Assembly (NCBI RefSeq): GCF_002865645.1
Contig: NW_020194558.1
Location: forward strand, 2,994,197-3,058,196
DNA length: 64,000 nt
From: Hyaloscypha bicolor E
Taxonomy: Eukaryota > Ascomycota > Leotiomycetes > Helotiales > Hyaloscyphaceae
Direction of reading: 5' to 3'
The notes under the pieces are model-generated. The model worked only from the letters and a program-made list of their open reading frames with translations. It searched no databases and was not told the DNA's origin. Each line of letters opens with the position of its first letter. Within the stretch, counting starts at the first letter, position 1. Made by a program: the position numbers and the translations under genes. Below, in pieces: positions 20,582-32,030 of the stretch.

Positions 20582-21772
20582 CTTGGCTTGTATTCGGGAT
20601 GAACACAAATAACTCGAGTGAAAGTTTTCGAAGATTTGTGGCTGAGGGACTTGAAGGGCGGGAGTTTGGAGGCAAATCAGTGACGAGGTCAATGCAGGAT
20701 GCACGAAAGCCAAACAACCGATTGTCAGATACTCGAATGCAAAGCGTGCAAAGCAGTTTGGTTGAGAGGAGGCCTTGACCCAGAAGGTTGAGGTTTGGAG
20801 GGTGAGTGTTAGCAGCTATGCCGAAGAGGAAGATCGAGTAAGAATTTGCAAATAGGACAAAGTGCGAAAGCTTTTGTACTCCTCGGTTAAGCCCTTAATC
20901 AAGTGACTACGAGATGGGTTGGAAACTTTGCATTGAGATGGCTGAGTGAATCTCGTGAAGATGAGAAGTTCACAAGTGTTCGACTTTAATTCATGAAAGG
21001 CGAGTCCGACCCGACAGCTCGTCTTATCTAGATTTGAGAAGAGTAGGTCAACTTAAAAAGCTTTCAAATAGATTTCACATACGGAAACTAAAGTTTCCAA
21101 TGGCCATATAGAACATAGAACAAACCTCCTATGTTAGTGCTGCAGATAGCGCTGTATAAAACTAACTTGCTCTTGAAAGAAAGCATGATCCACACAAATA
21201 ATACCCAGGGCTTTATTCGTCTTTAAGATTAGAATTAAAACATCTGGGGAGTATTCACATTACTTGTTTTTCAATCCTGAATGTCGGATAAGTGCCATGC
21301 TGCATTGCCAGGAGAACAAGTTCACGCCGAGACCCGGTGGATTTTGAATGTCACATGAAGCTCCAAGCGAATTTCTTTGTGCACAGTAGGTCTTGACCAA
21401 TGAATTTTCTCACGTTTCTTTGATTTCAAGGTAATTGACAATGCCATTCATATATTTAGGAGGTTTTCGGCGCGTTGTGGCTTTTGCATGCTCGGAATAC
21501 GAACAAAGACTCGCGTTTGCTTCAAGTATTGAGAAAGCTAATCTGGGTCAAAGAAGTCTCTATGAACTGAATCTCGTTGAATCTTCTTTATCGTTGTAAG
21601 AAAGAAAGTTGCAACTTGTGTTAAAACAATACCCCTCAAAGCTGTGTAAAGACCCGATCTGCATACTTTCAAAAAGGCAGGCGATTTGTAAACACTCGCC
21701 AACCCGATGCGTTCTCTCACAACCCGCTACACCTGCAATAGTCTTCAGCCACTAACCGTTTCAAAAACGGAA
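20582..21772. other. intergenic, promoter region of two divergent small genes
   Basis: About 1.2 kb between the cysteine-rich peptide gene (-) and the small ORF at 21773 (+). No coding motif, tRNA or repeat stands out. Confidence 0.4.
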
Positions 21773-22138
21773 ATGTCCTCAAGTACAGTTCCAGGAATAT
21801 GCAAGATATGCTCCTGCAAATGCTGCAAGGCAAACTCAGAAGACCCAAGAGATAAGTGTCATTGTTTTTTCTGGAGAGCGGAGAAGGAACACAAGGAAGC
21901 AGAGCAGCATCAGACAGTTGAAGATAAATCTCGTTATCAGCAAATAGATATCGACGAGGAGAGAGCCTTGAACTACTGGGGGCGTTGTTGCTTGTGGAAG
22001 GACTCTACGGATGAAATTGTCCCCAAGCAGGTGTCGCCTGATGAAGCTCATTTGAGCTTCAAGAAGGACACTGCGGAGATGAAGAAGAAGGCTCGAAAGA
22101 ATTTAAACTTAGAATACTTTTCCGACAACTTGCTTTGA
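21773..22138 (+). CDS. small Cys-rich, charged hypothetical protein
   Basis: A possible single-exon protein of 121 aa starting MSSSTVPGICKICSCKCCKA. The first 35 residues hold eight Cys in a CxxCxCxCC...CHC spacing that could bind metal. The rest is hydrophilic and Lys/Glu-rich (RAEKEHKEAEQHQ, KKDTAEMKKKARK) and probably helical. No signal peptide, no transmembrane segment. The ATG at 21773 was preferred over the in-frame ATG at 21707 because the Cys-rich start follows it directly. No family recognised. It could be a lineage-specific gene or a chance frame. Confidence 0.45.
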   Translation: MSSSTVPGICKICSCKCCKANSEDPRDKCHCFFWRAEKEHKEAEQHQTVEDKSRYQQIDIDEERALNYWGRCCLWKDSTDEIVPKQVSPDEAHLSFKKDTAEMKKKARKNLNLEYFSDNLL

Positions 22139-22652
22139 TTCTCAATATCCATTAATCGACTTCAGTTTCCAAATAATATATTTTCCAATATGTGTTTCTC
22201 TAATCAATCCTGTACTAAAAACTCGAACGATCCCTTACGATAGATGATTAATATGAAACTGGATTTTGACCTAATTCAAAACAGACTACTTCTCGAATAG
22301 TCACCTGATCTTATAGTTCCTCCAGACCCCGCAAAAAAAAAAACTCAACTCTGCACAATAGTCTACTTATAGCCCCCTGGCAGATGGGGCAGTGCGCATG
22401 TGCTCGGTTTTGTTGGAGCTGCTTCTGTGTAAAGGTGCATAGCCGCTGATGAGAGACGTTGTAACCGAGTTTGATCTTTGGGAGAGCTCGTTGAGCTGGT
22501 GGCGCTGTTCAAGATTGCCGAGCTCTTTTGTTATGATACTGACACCGTGGAGCATGCTTTGCTCTCCGAGCTGACTGTTCATGAAGAAATGCAGCGTACA
22601 GTACAACTCGACCTCTGTCGTCGAGAGAGGCGAGTATGTTCGACAGCTTCTT
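22139..22652. other. intergenic, nothing recognised
   Basis: AT-rich 3' flank of the small ORF, then sequence of the same GAGCTC/GTGCTC-rich style as the repeat array that follows. Confidence 0.3.
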
Positions 22653-23253
22653 GGGCCGGTTGCGTACCTAGTCCTTTGTCATCGACGGAGCTAGATATGC
22701 GGAGACTTCTGAGCCAGCCATCCTTTTGTATTTGTGGAGTCCAAGATGTATTTGACAGCTTTCCAGTGATATGTGTGTAGGCTAGTAAGCGATGCTTAGG
22801 GTAGAGTGAAAGGCACTTGTTTGCATATGTTCTGGCCATGCTTCTGGGGAATTGTGCGTGCTTCTTCTTCGATGCCACACCTGGTGCACACGTGCTCGGC
22901 AGCTCACTTGAGCCGGTTGTGCTCCTAGAAGTATGTTTTTGAACGATTGTGCTCCTTTCACGCTGTGGCGGAGTCACGAGAAAGTGTGCTCCACAGCTCT
23001 CTGAGCCGGTTGTGCTCCTAGCAGTGCGCTCCAACTGATCGTGCTCGTTCGGCGTTGTATTGTTGTTGTAAGGAAGTGTGCTCCAAGCTCTCTGAGACGG
23101 TTGTGCTTCTGGCCAGGTCCGTTTCGCGGGGAGGTGTTGAAGACGGGATGTAAGAGTTTGGTAAGACTGGCTGGTTGAGGTTGTGATACGCCACATGCTT
23201 GCAATCGAAGAGCTGTCCGGGGCCTGGGACATATGAGCCGGTTGTGCTCCTAG
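22653..23253. repeat. degenerate repeat array with core GAGCCGGTTGTGCTCCTAG
   Basis: Five copies of a 19-bp core: 22653-22671 (diverged), 22910-22928, 23003-23021, 23094-23112 (diverged) and 23235-23253. Copies 2-4 are spaced 91-93 bp and share flanking words such as GTGCTCCACAGCTCTCT before the core and GATCGTGCTC after it, so the real unit is about 92 bp. The 257-codon minus-strand frame covering it (22579-23349) is a by-product: its translation repeats ARSTTGS and LGAQPA with no domain. Confidence 0.75.
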
Positions 23254-24075
23254 GCACTGGAACACCGTGCTGCTCAACGATGTAGGGTTGCCGATGGTGG
23301 GTCTTACAAGCCAGTGCCATCGGGCCGCCTCCCGATGCTTGATTAGCAACAGAACGCCTTGAGTTGTCTGGACCCCATGACGGTGGAGGTGGGGGAGGTG
23401 GAGGGAGCTAGTGAGCCCTCGGGCGCGAGGAGTTGGAGCAAGTCAGATCCGGACTGGGGAATGTCGGCGAGGCGACCAGTAGGTTGCGACAGCCTCGAGA
23501 GATGAACAATAAAGTCCTTGCCATGGAGAGGGAGAGGCTACACACGCTCCTCATCGTACGAGTCCAAGTCACCAAGTCAAGACGTCGGCTGCAATCAACA
23601 GATCAATTATCATCCTCTCACAATTGGTATCTAATCCTTTGCTCCCCTCCCCCCTCCACTCCCATTCCTCTCCATCAAAATTTCCACCCGTTGTACATTT
23701 TCCCCCAAACTTCCAAACTTCCAAACTAAGCGCAACCAGAGAATACTATTCCACCAACAAACAACGTCAAAAGAAGAGAGATCGCTAGCAATCTGGTGGT
23801 ATCTCTGAGGGGCAAAAAGAAAAAGAAAGCACTTTCGTTTGCGTGCCTGACATTACACACATTGTGTAAAAACAGCCGGGAAGGAAGGACAAGAAACGAA
23901 AATTGATTTTGGCTCCAGGAAATCTTTCTTTGCATTTGTATTGCGTGCGCGCTGTAATGGAAGGATGGAATGTGCGATCGGTCGATGTATGTGACAGTTG
24001 AATTCGTTCGTTGTTTTGGCTCTTCGTTCCCTCCTGAAAAGGAAAGAAATGCCGTAAAAAGGACTCGGAATGAGT
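23254..24075. other. intergenic
   Basis: Contains a GGTGGAGG-rich purine tract (about 23380-23410), a CT-rich tract (23640-23720), and the 3' flank of the MSB1-like gene. No gene recognised. Confidence 0.4.
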
Positions 24076-27000
24076 CTATGCTCTTCTCGTAGGTCTCGGG
24101 GCGACAGCCGGGCTATTGCCTGTATCCATATTGCCCGTCAACTCCGCTACACGGGCTTTGATTCTGGCGACGCGGGATTCGATGGCTATTCCACGTTAGT
24201 TTCCGTTTGAACGGCCGCAAAAGGAAAAAGGCAACGAGGAGGCAATGGACTCACTCTCTTCCCCACTAGTTTCCCCATCATCCCCATCCGTCTTCTGGCT
24301 TTGCCCGCCCCGACTCTGCTCCTCGCTCTGTCGTTGCGCGGCTCTCTCAGCCGCATTCTTCCGGATCTGTGCCCACCTGTCTCCAACAGGACTAACCTCC
24401 TTCGTCAAATCGTTACCATCATCGTTTGTTCTCACTCTCGAGATATTTGGCGGAATAGCTACATCGTCTTCGCTGTGTCTTGGAGAGTCTTCTGGTACGA
24501 ACGCAGGGACGTCTTCAAGGGGTCCTTGGTCGAAGCTAGAAAAGGCTTGATGAGCTTCGTGTGCATCGTTTGTGTCGACTCGGGATAGGGTGTCTTGGAT
24601 AGACGGGTCGTACGAGCGCTCGAAGTGCTGGGGCGAGGCGACCGGCGTGGTGTCGTCTTCGGAGACCCGGTGGCCGGATTCGGATGGAGCTGCTTCGGAG
24701 GCGGGAGAGGCGACCGGGCTCTTTCCCCTCCTGGAGAATCGATGTCCTATGCCGGTGGTTGCCGGCTGGAGGTTCTGGCTACCGTTGATGACTTCGCCTG
24801 CATTTTCAGGGACCTTGGATTGACGGTTCTTGTTGCGGCCGAACATCTTTCTGAAGCCGCCGCCGCTGGAAGGCTCCGTCTTCTTCTTGAGCTTGTTGTG
24901 CTTGGCTTTGCTCTCGGGGCTGGACCCGCTTTGATCGACTGAAGATCTTGGGGGCTCTCTTGGGAGCTCGACACTTGGCTGTTCAACGCGGGGCTCTTGA
25001 GGTTTGGACGAAATGCGGGGTTGAATTGGTTTCCGTTCTACGGGATGGGGTTCTTGAGGTGGTGCCGTTTCGACTTCCTTTTCAGAGAGATGAGGCTCGT
25101 CTTGTTCCGGCGCTGGGCTCGGTGAGAAGGGCGGAGAAGTTGTCTTTGAGGGAACGGCTGGTCCCACTGATGACGTTGGCACAGCTGGGAGCTCTCTGTC
25201 CCGCGAGTTCTCGCGCTGCAAGTTTTGAGCCGGCCTCAGAGTATCCTGACTCTTGGCGTGACCATTCGTTTGCATGGTTGCCTCGGCGAGACCTCGCCCA
25301 TGATTGGCGTTGGCGAGATAGGCTTCTCTGATGGCTTCCTTGTCGTATGTATTTGCCCATTTCATTGCCGGCGAAGCTTCCTTCATGATGACTGGCTGAA
25401 GAGTGAAAACGCTATTGGTCTTCTGTGAATAATTATCCACATCACTCCGTCCTCTTCTCGAATTATATTGTTCCTGTTCCTGCTGCCTCTGCTTCTGTTG
25501 AAGCTGGATTGCTGCTGCCTGAATCCGAGCATGCTGATCTGGACCAAGGCTAGTCTTGCTGACTCCAACACTTTGATTGGTCTTGAATCCTGGCCGGAGG
25601 TTGGGATTTTGTTCCAGAGATTGCTTTCCGGTGGACTTTCTCCGAGTCATAGCCTTGTTCTTCTTTGATCGGCCCCAGAAACTCTTCTTCTCTGCAATAT
25701 AGGCGCCTTCTTCGGGGGCTGGTGCAGCCCCCTTGACCATCTCTTCCATTACGAGCCATCGTCCTCCAGGAATCACTGTCTCCACTAGTGCACAACGTCC
25801 AAAAGTAGCCTTTCTCTCCGCGACTTCCTCTCCAGCCAAACTGCTAATCCATACCCACCAAAAGGAATCGTCAAGGTCGAATCGGGCGATACTTGCCAGC
25901 TCGCCAGGTTCGAGATTGCGATTCGCTTCGAGTCTAGGCCTATGCGACTGGGAGCTGCGTCCACGGGTGTCAATAGGGGGCAGAATCTTGTCGGGCGGTA
26001 ATAATAGAGGTGCTGGACCATTAGTCGCTTCGTCAACGAAGCCAGAAGAAAGGAAATCCGCCCAGGATGGTGTAGTCGGTCTGCCCATACCCATATTCCT
26101 CGAGTGTGGTGTCGTCCTTAGACCTTGTGGACGTCTCTTGGCAAAATTGCTCTCGTCATCCTCATCCTCATCCTGCTCGTCGAATGTGGCAGAGAAGCCT
26201 ATATCCTCGAATCTAGACCATGATGCATCGCTTAATCCAGTCGACTCCTTGGAGGTTGAGACTTGGGACTGGTTTGCCGAGGAAATTGACCGCAGAACAC
26301 GACGACATTCATCTGTCAAAGCCTTCACTGGATCCTCGTATTCCGCAAAATCTTGTAGGGCTCTATCGTCGTCTCGATATTGGAAGTGATTGGCTCGGCG
26401 CAAGAGCATAAATGGTGTAGGTGAGACGGAATCTACAATCATGACCACCTTTGTAGTTGTCGATTGCAACAACGATGGTCGTTCTGGTGGGTATTCGGTT
26501 TCTTGAACGAGCTTCTGGAGGGACATTGGGAGCTTCGAGATTCCATTAATGCCTTTAACTGATTGAGGCGACAATGATCGGAGGTAGGCAAAGAATAGGT
26601 GGCTGGCAGCATCTGCAGCTCTGATGCAGTATTAGTAACTGTTGGAGGTAAGGTGGACTTTGGTCTTACGAAGCCCATGTTTTATATCCCCCTTCAAAGC
26701 CATTGCCAATATCAGAATGTTCAAAGGCCCACCAGCCTGCTAATCTTGACAACTTTCTTCCTCCAAGACCGTTCGTCTTTGCGTGTGCTGCAATCGCTGA
26801 AAGCAGGTCGAAGAAATCGAAGATAATTTGAGCTCGCGCGTTCGAGTCCACACTCAGGGGTATAAAAGTCGCAAACGAGTCTCGGGCCATATTCGAGTCT
26901 GGAAACTTGATCAGCTCATGTCCAGTTCTGCGCATCCAATTGACCTACCTTGCTCGCCCACTCTGAACAGATCGTACGCCTCCCATCCTACAACACCTCC

Positions 27001-27533
27001 GGGCAGTCTACTCCAGCACCATTTGACCACACTGCACAGAACCTATCGCCCATTAGCTCTTGTTCGTATCCCCGCATCGATCCATCCTCACCATTGGGTC
27101 TGTCAGCCGTAGCTCTTGTGCCAAAACCTCTCCATATAGCTGTTGACTCCTGTCAAAGTAATGCCTAATAAATGTACGCGCTGCGCTTGGATCTGACGTT
27201 GGTCGGAATGGGAGGATGAGGAAGGGAGTGTCCAACGCTGTTAGAGGAAGAAATTAGTTCGTGTAACGCGAGAGAGGTCTTGCAAACAGTGGGCTCCTGC
27301 AGGTCCGACAGCGGGATGCTATCGATATCGATCATACTCGTACCTCGTGCCTTCAATTCGACGGTGCAGCCGTGGAGCAGCTCCTGTACCTCCTGCGGCT
27401 CAATCGTCTTGCGCGACCATGCATCCTCCCATCTCGGCTTCGGGGGAGCAGCATCGATGGCGGGCTGCAGTGCGCCCTTCTTGACCTTCGAAGGGCCATC
27501 TCTGCCCTTGAGCCTCGAGAAGAAGCCCGGCAT
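24076..27533 (-). CDS. MSB1/Mug8-type morphogenesis protein
   Basis: Six exons: 27533-27344, 27237-27092, 27042-26949, 26898-26670, 26620-24255, 24185-24076, giving 1044 aa. All introns are 49-106 nt and GT-AG; the last has a perfect ACTAACG branch site. The N-terminus MPGFFSRLKGRDGPSKVKK leads to RALDTPFLILPFRPTSDPSA, then VVKWCWSRLPGGVVGWEAYD, then SFATFIPLSVDSNARAQIIF and ARRANHFQYRDDD-like text, the conserved MSB1/Mug8 (RhoGAP-like fold) region of about 450 residues. The second half is disordered: Gln-rich (about 590-620), Ser/Pro/Glu-rich, with basic patches (KSFWGRSKKNKAMTRRK). A short helical terminus (IESRVARIKARVAELTGNMD) is encoded by the last exon. In yeast Msb1 acts with Cdc42/Rho1 and Pkc1 in polar growth, so a role at hyphal tips or septa is inferred. 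Intact. Confidence 0.87.
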
Positions 27534-29089
27534 TGCGAATGCAGGTGGTGGTGGAGTGTCTAGACGCAATGCATTCGGCCAGGGGACAGGGTGGGAAAAA
27601 AGTCGCGGCAGTGCGATGCGCAGACTGCAGACTGCAGGCCGGAAATTATATCGTCCGCCTCGGGGCTATCGAAAGGCAGGCAGGCACAAGATGCAGATGC
27701 AGATTGTGTCTGGGGCGGGCGTGCGTGGATTGTCGACCTGACGGCGAGGGTTGAAGCAAAAAAGAGGAGTTGGGAGTTGTACGCGACCAAGTGTGGATAG
27801 GGATAGGGGGATAGCAAAAGTTTATCGGGACGGATACGGATTCAGGGGTAGCAGAGAGATTGGAGATGAGATTGGGAGCAGCGCACGGTGGCTTCGACGA
27901 ATAGGCAGGCGGTGAGCCGGAACCAGAGCGGACGCAGAGGCAGGTCACTGTGCAGCGGGTGGAGAGGCCCGGCGGTCTGATGCTGCGATTGGCGTGCTCT
28001 TGGAGATGCAGAGCAATGTTTCTCTCTGCAGGTAGGAAGGTGGTGATGGAGGTGGAGGTGGAGGGGAGGAGGTTTGGAGGAGGGCCCTCGACGTCGGGGG
28101 ATGCTGAGACGCCCGGGTGAGTATGCTGCTGCTCCCGCTCGCTGGGCCGAATGGGAGGACTATTTTTGTGCAGAGATGGCCTGCTCGGATTGGGTTCAGA
28201 AGTCATAATGGGCCTGCTATATGAACACATTGCTGTCCAGGAGTCGCTGGGTGCTGCCCTCCACGAGGTGCAGTCCAGTCAGTGAAGCGTGAAGCGAGAG
28301 GCGAGAGATGGAAGGATCCACGGAGTGAAGCGTCACAGCCAGCCGAACCCCTGTCCCGCGGCCGGGCAGCCAGCACGCCAACTCCCAACCCCCAACCCCC
28401 AACCCCCAACTCCCGACCTGCCAACGCACATCCTCTGGGCCATCCATATTCTCTCTCGCTCTCTCTCTCGTTCGAGTCCATCCTGTCCCATCCTGTCCCA
28501 GCCCATCTCCTTCCGCGCTGCAGCCAATATAAATGAGATGCCCATCCGCGTTCCCCCTACAGCGCCGGTGCGGCATGTCGCTCCCGTCCATGTGTGGAGA
28601 CCAGTCACCCACCGCTGATCCAGATATAGTGTCGCTGTTGGAAGAAGCAAAAAGGGGCCAGAAATATCATGCGCCCGCTCAAGCCCTGCCCGGCGTTGCA
28701 GAAAGAGTGCTCCAAGCCCGCACAGTCCATAGCTTTATGTGGCCACGCTTGTTCATGCGCCTCAAAGTCTTGTCCGCAGAAGCGTGCTTTCTATCCAACC
28801 CCGAACCTGGCGGCTCATCCAGTGGAGCCCCGAGAAGTCCTGTTCCTGACGTTCGCGTCGCTGTGAGGCTTGAGTGCCACGTCAGGTGATATCGCGCCAC
28901 CTCCAATCACATGCAACCACGCGTCTGATCACGGGAAGTTGGGCAAGGCTCGCAGCTTTCCCTGTCTCAGAGCGGGATGGAATTCAGCGTTCAGGCACCG
29001 AAACTTTAGAGCGGTCAATCCTCGACTTCGACATTACACCATTGGTCTGGAAGAGCCACCTTTCAAGACATCAGGGACGAACAGTTGTC
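27534..29089. other. divergent promoter region of the MSB1-like and HET 2 genes
   Basis: About 1.55 kb. It contains GGTGGAGG purine tracts (about 28040-28080), a C-rich strand with three CCCCC runs (annotated separately), and a CTCTCTCT microsatellite near 28450. Several open frames run across it on both strands, but they reflect high GC and simple sequence, with no motif. Confidence 0.45.
28384..28414 (-). other. G-quadruplex-type motif
   Basis: On the minus strand: GGG, A-G-TT, then three runs of GGGGG separated by TT, then TT and GGG. This is a very regular intramolecular G4 candidate in the shared promoter of the MSB1-like and HET 2 genes. The repeat (TTGGGGG) is telomere-like in form but only about 31 bp long. 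Confidence 0.6.
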
Positions 29090-31039
29090 ATGGCGGCCGA
29101 TGACGCCGACCAGTACGAGTACTCTCAACTCAATGGTCCGGATGCCATCAGACTGATCCACCTCCAGCCTTGCAAGGACCTGGAAGCAGGCATCGAGTGT
29201 TCTCTCAAGGATGCAACCTTGGCCGAATATCGAGACGACATCTGCGATCACTACATTGCTATATCATATGTGTGGGGAGATCAGAACGATACACGAACAA
29301 TATCAGTCGATGGGAAGCGGCTCCAGATTACGGCATCGCTCGACTCGGCTCTTCGCCACGTCCGGGACCATCGCAGAGTTCTTCGTGTGTGGGCGGATGG
29401 CGTTTGTATCAACCAAAAGGATGTTCATGAGCGCAATCGACAGGTGCCATTGATGGGAGATATCTATTCAATTGCACAACACACGATTATTTTCCTGGGA
29501 TTATCATCACCGCAATGCGATTCTGTTTTGCAGTCGATCGCCACTGGATCTCAGCCACCTGTGCAAAGTGAAGAGAGTTTGGGCATTTCGTCCCAAGAAA
29601 TACCAACGCGCCAGTTTGAGACTATTGTGGAAGACGAGATTCTTTCTAGGCCGTGGTTCACTAGAGTGTGGATCCTCCAGGAACTTGTTCTTTCGCAAGA
29701 TCCATGGCTTCAGTGTGGGAGATCTCGTGTCAGATGGCAAATGTTCTACAGGACTGTTTTGCTATCAGAACATTGTTCGTGGAGGCCAGACAGCCTCAGA
29801 GTTTTGACTCATATGAGTGAGAGGTGGATCCGGGCCGGAAGGGACCGCGAGAGTCATTCAGAGAAGCTTAATGAGGAGGCGCCAGGCAAGGACCTCCTTG
29901 AACTCGTATGTGCCCGGGGAGGGTGCAGTCTGTCTGATCCGAGGGATATGATCTATGCTCATCTTGGACTTGTGGGTGCCGGGACAAGAAATATGGTTCC
30001 CATCGATTACGAGAAGACCGTTGCTCAACTTTACACGAGTATGAGTGAGTTATATGTACAATGGATTGGTATTTGGAATATATTACAATTTGCTGGGGTT
30101 GAACCAGAACTTCGCGACCCATCTCTTCCTTCCTGGGTCGTTGACTGGTCCTTGTCCGAACCCCGGTGGGCAGACAGCTACGACAGTAGCTCTAGCTTTA
30201 CGCAACACAGTCTCAGACTTCACTCTTTGGCGGTTCCCCACGTTCTGGCTGTATGCGGGGGCAGTTGCGGCCCAATAGACTCAATCATTCCCGCGTCATC
30301 TTGGCCGACGATTCTTAATTCCTCTAATTCCTCGATTAGTACTGATCCTTGGGAGATGGAAATGGAGCTGGACGACTCAATGCTGCAGGATATCTTGGAC
30401 TGGATCTCGAAAAGCGACGACAATGTTCTGCGTGCCCGACGATCCCTCGTTGATTTCACTATGTCAATGGCAAGCGTCTTCCTATACCAATTTATTAATA
30501 ATAAATATGGGGCGCGAGCATCGCTTTCAGATACCTGTCTTTGGCACAAAGTCATCAGCGCCATATCCCAATGGCCTGAATTATCAACGACGTCCGGACT
30601 TCTCTACCGAGGATACAATCCCGATTTTAGGGAATTATTTATCCGACTGTGTCTCCGCAATTTGGTACTTCTAGCCGCATGCTACAGTGGAAATGAGTGT
30701 GTTGCCGTGCTTAAAAGTAAAAGGATAGTAGCTCGGGTTCCAATTGTGGCACAGCCTGGCGATTTTGTTGCCGACATTCGCGTGAACGACGGTTTAGATT
30801 ACTTCTTATTCAGACCTTGTGGCCTTGAACTTAATCACGAGGAAGAAGAATTAATACGAAACGACTTCGAAGTCCGGTATCCTCCAGGAACAGACTGTCT
30901 TCCCGACATATATGGTATTCGGAACAGCTTCCAGGCGCCTTTTCAGAATTGCAGGTATGTTGCACATGCTGCAAGTATAACTCACGGAGATCTAAGAGAG
31001 GCGAGGGCTTGTGAATATGCCATTTTTGCCCTGCATTGA
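29090..31039 (+). CDS. HET-domain (heterokaryon incompatibility) protein 2
   Basis: A single-exon protein of 649 aa. The HET domain begins after an N-terminal ~50 aa: IRLIHLQPCKDLEAGIECSL, then HYIAISYVWGDQNDTRTIS with the SYxWG signature at residues 59-63, then LRVWADGVCINQKDVHERN with CINQ from residue 106, QVPLMGDIYSIAQHTIIFLG, and SRPWFTRVWILQELVLSQD. All signature blocks are intact, unlike HET gene 1. The C-terminal ~350 aa are variable, as usual, and end in a short beta-rich part (GDFVADIRVNDGLDYFLFRP). Such proteins act in the cytoplasm as triggers of incompatibility cell death. The ATG at 29090 follows a 216-nt in-frame open extension without ATG. It stands head-to-head with the MSB1-like gene. 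Confidence 0.92.
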   Translation: MAADDADQYEYSQLNGPDAIRLIHLQPCKDLEAGIECSLKDATLAEYRDDICDHYIAISYVWGDQNDTRTISVDGKRLQITASLDSALRHVRDHRRVLRVWADGVCINQKDVHERNRQVPLMGDIYSIAQHTIIFLGLSSPQCDSVLQSIATGSQPPVQSEESLGISSQEIPTRQFETIVEDEILSRPWFTRVWILQELVLSQDPWLQCGRSRVRWQMFYRTVLLSEHCSWRPDSLRVLTHMSERWIRAGRDRESHSEKLNEEAPGKDLLELVCARGGCSLSDPRDMIYAHLGLVGAGTRNMVPIDYEKTVAQLYTSMSELYVQWIGIWNILQFAGVEPELRDPSLPSWVVDWSLSEPRWADSYDSSSSFTQHSLRLHSLAVPHVLAVCGGSCGPIDSIIPASSWPTILNSSNSSISTDPWEMEMELDDSMLQDILDWISKSDDNVLRARRSLVDFTMSMASVFLYQFINNKYGARASLSDTCLWHKVISAISQWPELSTTSGLLYRGYNPDFRELFIRLCLRNLVLLAACYSGNECVAVLKSKRIVARVPIVAQPGDFVADIRVNDGLDYFLFRPCGLELNHEEEELIRNDFEVRYPPGTDCLPDIYGIRNSFQAPFQNCRYVAHAASITHGDLREARACEYAIFALH

Positions 31040-31431
31040 ACCATCCGCTCCACGCGGTGGTTGCAGTAAAGCCAACTTCCTCAAGCGACGAGGCAACGGA
31101 TTTGAGCCTCGACATATGCGGCCCCTCTGCCTCTCATTGATACCACAGAACACCAAAGCCAATAAAACAATCACACCATCTCCCAGCAAGTTTAGCAAGA
31201 AAACGACAATGAATTATTGTAACCCCTGAGTGGGACGAATCTCTTCTGCCAGAGCTGTGTGGTCAATAAGCTGTGCATGACGTCAAGACACAGGCTCACT
31301 TATCCCAAACCTCAACATTAATACTTCAATCACTTTCACAGTTGAACAACACCACAATCACAAGTTCTCTCCGACTCTTTCCGTTCTGAACGGCTCTGCA
31401 TCACCGCCCGACACCGAATAGCTCCGTCAAG

Positions 31432-32030
31432 ATGGTCAAAGACAGCGAAACTGTGATCGAGTACGTCCCCCTGCCCCCTATCTCCTGTAACCCCCCTTTC
31501 ACACCTCGCTCCCCTCCACTCGCATTCCTTTTCCCTCCCTCTCCTCGTCAACTACCCGAAGCTGACTCGCAAACTAACACAGAGAATTCAACACTCTAGT
31601 AAACATGTCAGCCAGCGATCTCGAGACCTGGCTCAAGTCCGACGATTCCACCTCCTCTGGCTGGTCCAAAGATGATGGCAGCGGAGAGAGTATTGGGCAC
31701 GAATCGTATATCTCACTCCCCCCTTTCCCTTCAAACCAACCATCCAAACCCATGTACTAATATTTTAGCAGTGGGCGAAAGATCATCGAGATCCTGAAGA
31801 AGAATCCTGGAAGGGATCCAGAGGGGTATGATGAAGGTAACTCTTACGCTAGATGAGAAAAGCGAATGAACACGCCGCTGATGGATAGACAAGAGGATGT
31901 AGCGCACATGCGTCGCGTCGTCGCGTACTGTAAACGCCATCTGGCGCAAGAGGAGACGGCGAAGAAGGATACCAGCAGCAAATCCTACAGGAGCTTGAAG
32001 AACTGGGGCCACGATGCGCAGAAATCCTAA
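31432..32030 (+). CDS. DUF3140 family protein
   Basis: Four exons: 31432-31460, 31583-31705, 31772-31836, 31894-32030, giving 117 aa. The product matches the DUF3140 pattern: EEFNTLVNMSASDLETWLKS, GWSKDDGSGESIGHES, GRKIIEILKKNPGRDPEGYD, AHMRRVVAYCKRHLAQE, and the end LKNWGHDAQKS. DUF3140 occurs in bacteria and ascomycetes; members are small and basic and are thought to bind DNA, but function is not established. The third acceptor is a tandem NAGNAG (TAGCAG, 31766-31771): using the first AG adds one Ser. The second AG gives HESGRK, the family form. The MVKDSETVIE start is on a short first exon, normal for fungi. Confidence 0.85.

Noticed and set aside
22579..23349. 256-residue minus-strand ORF
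   Set aside because: It is the translation of the degenerate 92-bp repeat array; the protein shows only repeat-derived words.
24301..26389. Plus-strand ORFs up to 218 codons inside the MSB1-like gene
   Set aside because: Antisense shadows of a strongly biased, Ser/Glu/Arg-rich coding exon.
27646..28650. Several overlapping ORFs of 90-190 codons on both strands
   Set aside because: GC-rich, simple-sequence promoter region between two divergent genes; no motif and mutually overlapping frames.
28874..29089. N-terminal extension of HET protein 2
   Set aside because: The frame is open but has no ATG; the HET-type N-terminus starts naturally at 29090.
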